DNA of 6,163 bases from Oscillospiraceae bacterium (GTDB lineage Bacteria; Bacillota_A; Clostridia; Saccharofermentanales; Saccharofermentanaceae). Every line of letters begins with the position of its first letter. Position 1 is the first letter of the stretch. The stretch covers positions 2,038 to 8,200 of the forward strand of contig CADAXO010000136.1 of the NCBI GenBank assembly GCA_902791885.1, in the 5' to 3' direction. This document shows positions 4,519 to 6,163 of this stretch, one piece after another. Under the pieces are notes generated by a model that saw only the letters and a list, made by a program, of their open reading frames with translations, searched no databases and was not told the origin of the DNA. The translations under genes were made by a program, and so were the position numbers.

Positions 4519-6163
4519 TTATTTCTCCTCCAGACTTTCAAGTATAAGTACTTCAAAACCGTCAGCTTTACCCTTGAGCTTTACCGTGCTTCCAAGGGAC
4601 TTGGTCTTTGCAAGATTTCCTAACTTATCCGCTACGATGCGGCTTATATATACCGTTCCGCCGGGCGCGTTTGCCTCAAGACGGGCAGATGTGTTTACCG
4701 TATCGCCGATGGCTGTGTAGTCCATACGGCGCTCTGAACCGATGTTGCCTACGACGGCGGGACCGTAATGAACACCGACACCGACGTGGAATTCTTCGCC
4801 GATCTCTTCTTTAAGCTGCTTCGACACTTCTTCGCACCCGTTAACGATATCAAGTGCGGTCTTTGCCGCAAGGTAAACGGAATCTTCCTGGGGAAGGGGT
4901 GCTCCCCAGAACGCCATCGTAGCGTCGCCTACGAACTTGTCCAAGGTGCCGCCGTTTCTCTCGATGCAGGAGGAAGTTGTGGTAAGAATCTTGTTAAGGA
5001 TGAATACAACCTTCTCCGGGGCAAGACGCTCAGACATCGTAGTGAAGCCTCTTACGTCAACGAAAAGCACCGCAATATCGCAGAGCTTTCCGCCTAATGC
5101 GAGACTGTCCGTACCTTCCTTTAAGATCTCTTTTACGACCGAAGGAGCAACATAACGCTCGAAGGTGCTGTACACTTTCTGCCTTGCTGCGGCAGCACGG
5201 AAATAATGGATCGCAACTGTTGTTATATACAGCACGAAAAGGCTGACCGGCAGCCACAAAGGATGCAGCACGAAAAGGCTGACCGGCAGCCACAAAGGAT
5301 GTACGACTTGTCCCGACTGATAGATGAAGTATGAGACGAGGAAGGAAAGTACTGTAAGAAGTATAAATGTGACTAAGCCTCTTCTTACTTTGTTGTCGAG
5401 GAAGATCATCATCGCACCGAAGCTTATAGCGAACAGTACGATCAACTGGGGAAGATCTTCCATTTCAGTCTTGAAATCATGATCGATAAGACTCTGGATA
5501 ACATTAGCCTGGAATTCGACACCGTACATCGGCTTGGCTCTGTCGATAGGCGTAAGGTATGCGTCCTGAAGTCCTGTGGCATAAGGACCGATAAGCACGA
5601 TCTTGTTTGCATAGTAATCGGCAGGAACATCACCTCTTATCAGTGCCGCGATGTTGATACCGTCGTAGAAACCTCCGGGTGCGGCGCTTAACGGAACATA
5701 GAAATGACCTCTTGAATTAGTCTCAGGTAATTCGATCTGTTCGCCTCTTTGTTCGAGATACAGTCTTGCCGCAGTAAAAGCCATTGAATAGACAGGCTCC
5801 TCCTGTCCCATTAAGCCTGACGGATCGACATAGAGGAGTGCGTGACGCATGATGCCGTCAGTATCCTCCATGGCGTTGATATGTCCCTGTATAGTGACTT
5901 CTCTTAATTCTTTGAATGGTTCTTCATATCCCAATACCGAATAGTAATCGGAGATGATGCCGTCGTCGGTAAACGTGTGTGTTGTTCCGAACTGGGCAAC
6001 AGTAGCCGTTACGACGTTGTTAAGTTCGGCAGCAGCCTGGGCGAGATGTCTGTCGGCATCCGGTGAAGAGTTGCCCTGATATAAAGTATCGATGGCTACT
6101 ACAGCAGGCCTTTTGTCAGGATCTGATGCCAAAGCTTCCAAAGCCGAAGCCATGACATTTCTG
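4519..6163 (-). CDS. CHASE2-domain class IIIb adenylate cyclase (5' end beyond window)
   Basis: The frame is open to the right edge. The first ATG (6151-6153) falls inside the CHASE2 domain, so the true start, first membrane helix and early CHASE2 strands are outside the window. Numbering from that Met, residues 1-225 are the extracytoplasmic CHASE2 sensor (VVAIDTLY, DTDGIMRHALLY, NKIVLIGPYATGLQD, YGVEFQANVIQSL). Three hydrophobic segments lie at about 235-252, 259-278 and 284-316. A cytoplasmic class III nucleotide cyclase domain covers 355-540. Catalytic residues are complete: metal Asp366 (FVDVRGFT) and Asp410 (KFVGD), adenine-selecting Lys406 and Thr480 (DYTAIGDTVN), transition-state Asn487 and Arg491. 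Lys with Thr marks class IIIb adenylate, not guanylate, cyclase. It should make cAMP in response to an external signal. The third membrane segment contains an exact in-frame 12-residue duplication. The stop is fused to the start of the MBL-GAF-GGDEF gene. Confidence 0.93.
   Translation of the reverse strand, partial: RNVMASALEALASDPDKRPAVVAIDTLYQGNSSPDADRHLAQAAAELNNVVTATVAQFGTTHTFTDDGIISDYYSVLGYEEPFKELREVTIQGHINAMEDTDGIMRHALLYVDPSGLMGQEEPVYSMAFTAARLYLEQRGEQIELPETNSRGHFYVPLSAAPGGFYDGINIAALIRGDVPADYYANKIVLIGPYATGLQDAYLTPIDRAKPMYGVEFQANVIQSLIDHDFKTEMEDLPQLIVLFAISFGAMMIFLDNKVRRGLVTFILLTVLSFLVSYFIYQSGQVVHPLWLPVSLFVLHPLWLPVSLFVLYITTVAIHYFRAAAARQKVYSTFERYVAPSVVKEILKEGTDSLALGGKLCDIAVLFVDVRGFTTMSERLAPEKVVFILNKILTTTSSCIERNGGTLDKFVGDATMAFWGAPLPQEDSVYLAAKTALDIVNGCEEVSKQLKEEIGEEFHVGVGVHYGPAVVGNIGSERRMDYTAIGDTVNTSARLEANAPGGTVYISRIVADKLGNLAKTKSLGSTVKLKGKADGFEVLILESLEEK
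4525..4531 (-). promoter_or_regulatory. Ribosome binding site of the MBL-GAF-GGDEF gene, inside the cyclase 3' end
   Basis: GGAGGAG lies within the last codons of the cyclase gene, with 8 nt from GGAGG to the ATG at 4518-4516. The cyclase TAA (4521-4519) abuts that ATG, an arrangement typical of coupled translation and a fixed protein ratio. Confidence 0.85.
5230..5301 (-). repeat. 36-bp exact tandem duplication in the cyclase gene
   Basis: Two identical 36-bp units (5230-5265 and 5266-5301) with no mismatch; the flanking bases differ. On the coding strand each encodes HPLWLPVSLFVL in phase (residues 285-296 and 297-308). The frame is kept, but the last membrane helix before the cyclase domain is 12 residues longer than needed. 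Identity at every third codon position points to a very recent event or an assembly artefact. Confidence 0.95.

Noticed and set aside
3265..4623. Long plus-strand open frames opposite the MBL-GAF-GGDEF gene (3265-3927, 4132-4623)
   Set aside because: They are antisense to a clearly conserved coding sequence, have no family features, and arise from its codon bias.
4762..4785. ACACCG short repeats in the cyclase gene
   Set aside because: They encode the conserved alternating Val-Gly strand of the cyclase domain and need no other explanation.
6151..6153. ATG at 6151-6153 as the true start of the cyclase
   Set aside because: It falls inside the CHASE2 domain, lacks the first membrane helix, and the frame stays open to the window edge.

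Overview
The window looks like chromosomal DNA from an anaerobic Firmicute of the class Clostridia. The evidence is strong GGAGG-type ribosome binding sites, tight gene packing, moderate GC by eye (mid-40s percent), and a combination of an extracytoplasmic FecR-like protein, a CHASE2 adenylate cyclase and a GAF-GGDEF protein. A Lachnospiraceae or Saccharofermentans-like rumen or gut lineage is a guess from overall character; nothing here fixes the genus. No RNA genes, CRISPR arrays, insertion sequences or attachment sites were seen.

Layout. Positions 1-385 (minus) hold the 5' part of a membrane-anchored FecR-domain protein that runs off the left edge. A 177-bp divergent intergenic region follows, with a consensus TATAAT and a G-rich duplicated Shine-Dalgarno. 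On the plus strand, 563-1715 encodes an amino-acid-permease-like membrane protein whose frame is broken by an exact 10-bp tandem duplication. A GNAT-like protein follows at 1742-2809, 26 bp downstream and probably in the same operon. Converging on it from the right is a tight minus-strand pair. A CHASE2-class IIIb adenylate cyclase (4519 to beyond the right edge) ends with TAA immediately followed by the ATG of an MBL-GAF-GGDEF protein (2824-4518). The likely intrinsic terminator of this pair lies inside the 3' end of the convergent GNAT-like gene.

How the genes may work together. The cyclase pair couples two second messengers. The first protein should sense something outside the membrane through CHASE2 and make cAMP. 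The second carries a GAF domain resembling the cyclic-nucleotide-binding type found in phosphodiesterases and cyanobacterial cyclases, ahead of an intact GGDEF (GGEEF) diguanylate cyclase domain. At its N-terminus it also has a metallo-beta-lactamase fold with a complete set of likely metal ligands. The simplest hypothesis is a cAMP-to-c-di-GMP relay, with an MBL domain that could itself be a phosphodiesterase or a sensor. This is inference from domain content, not demonstrated.

A second theme is recent exact tandem duplication. An 8-bp repeat at the permease ribosome binding site, a 10-bp repeat that frameshifts the permease, and a 36-bp repeat that inserts 12 residues into a membrane helix of the cyclase all occur within 5 kb. 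They may be slippage-generated, possibly switchable variants, or assembly errors. Reads should decide.
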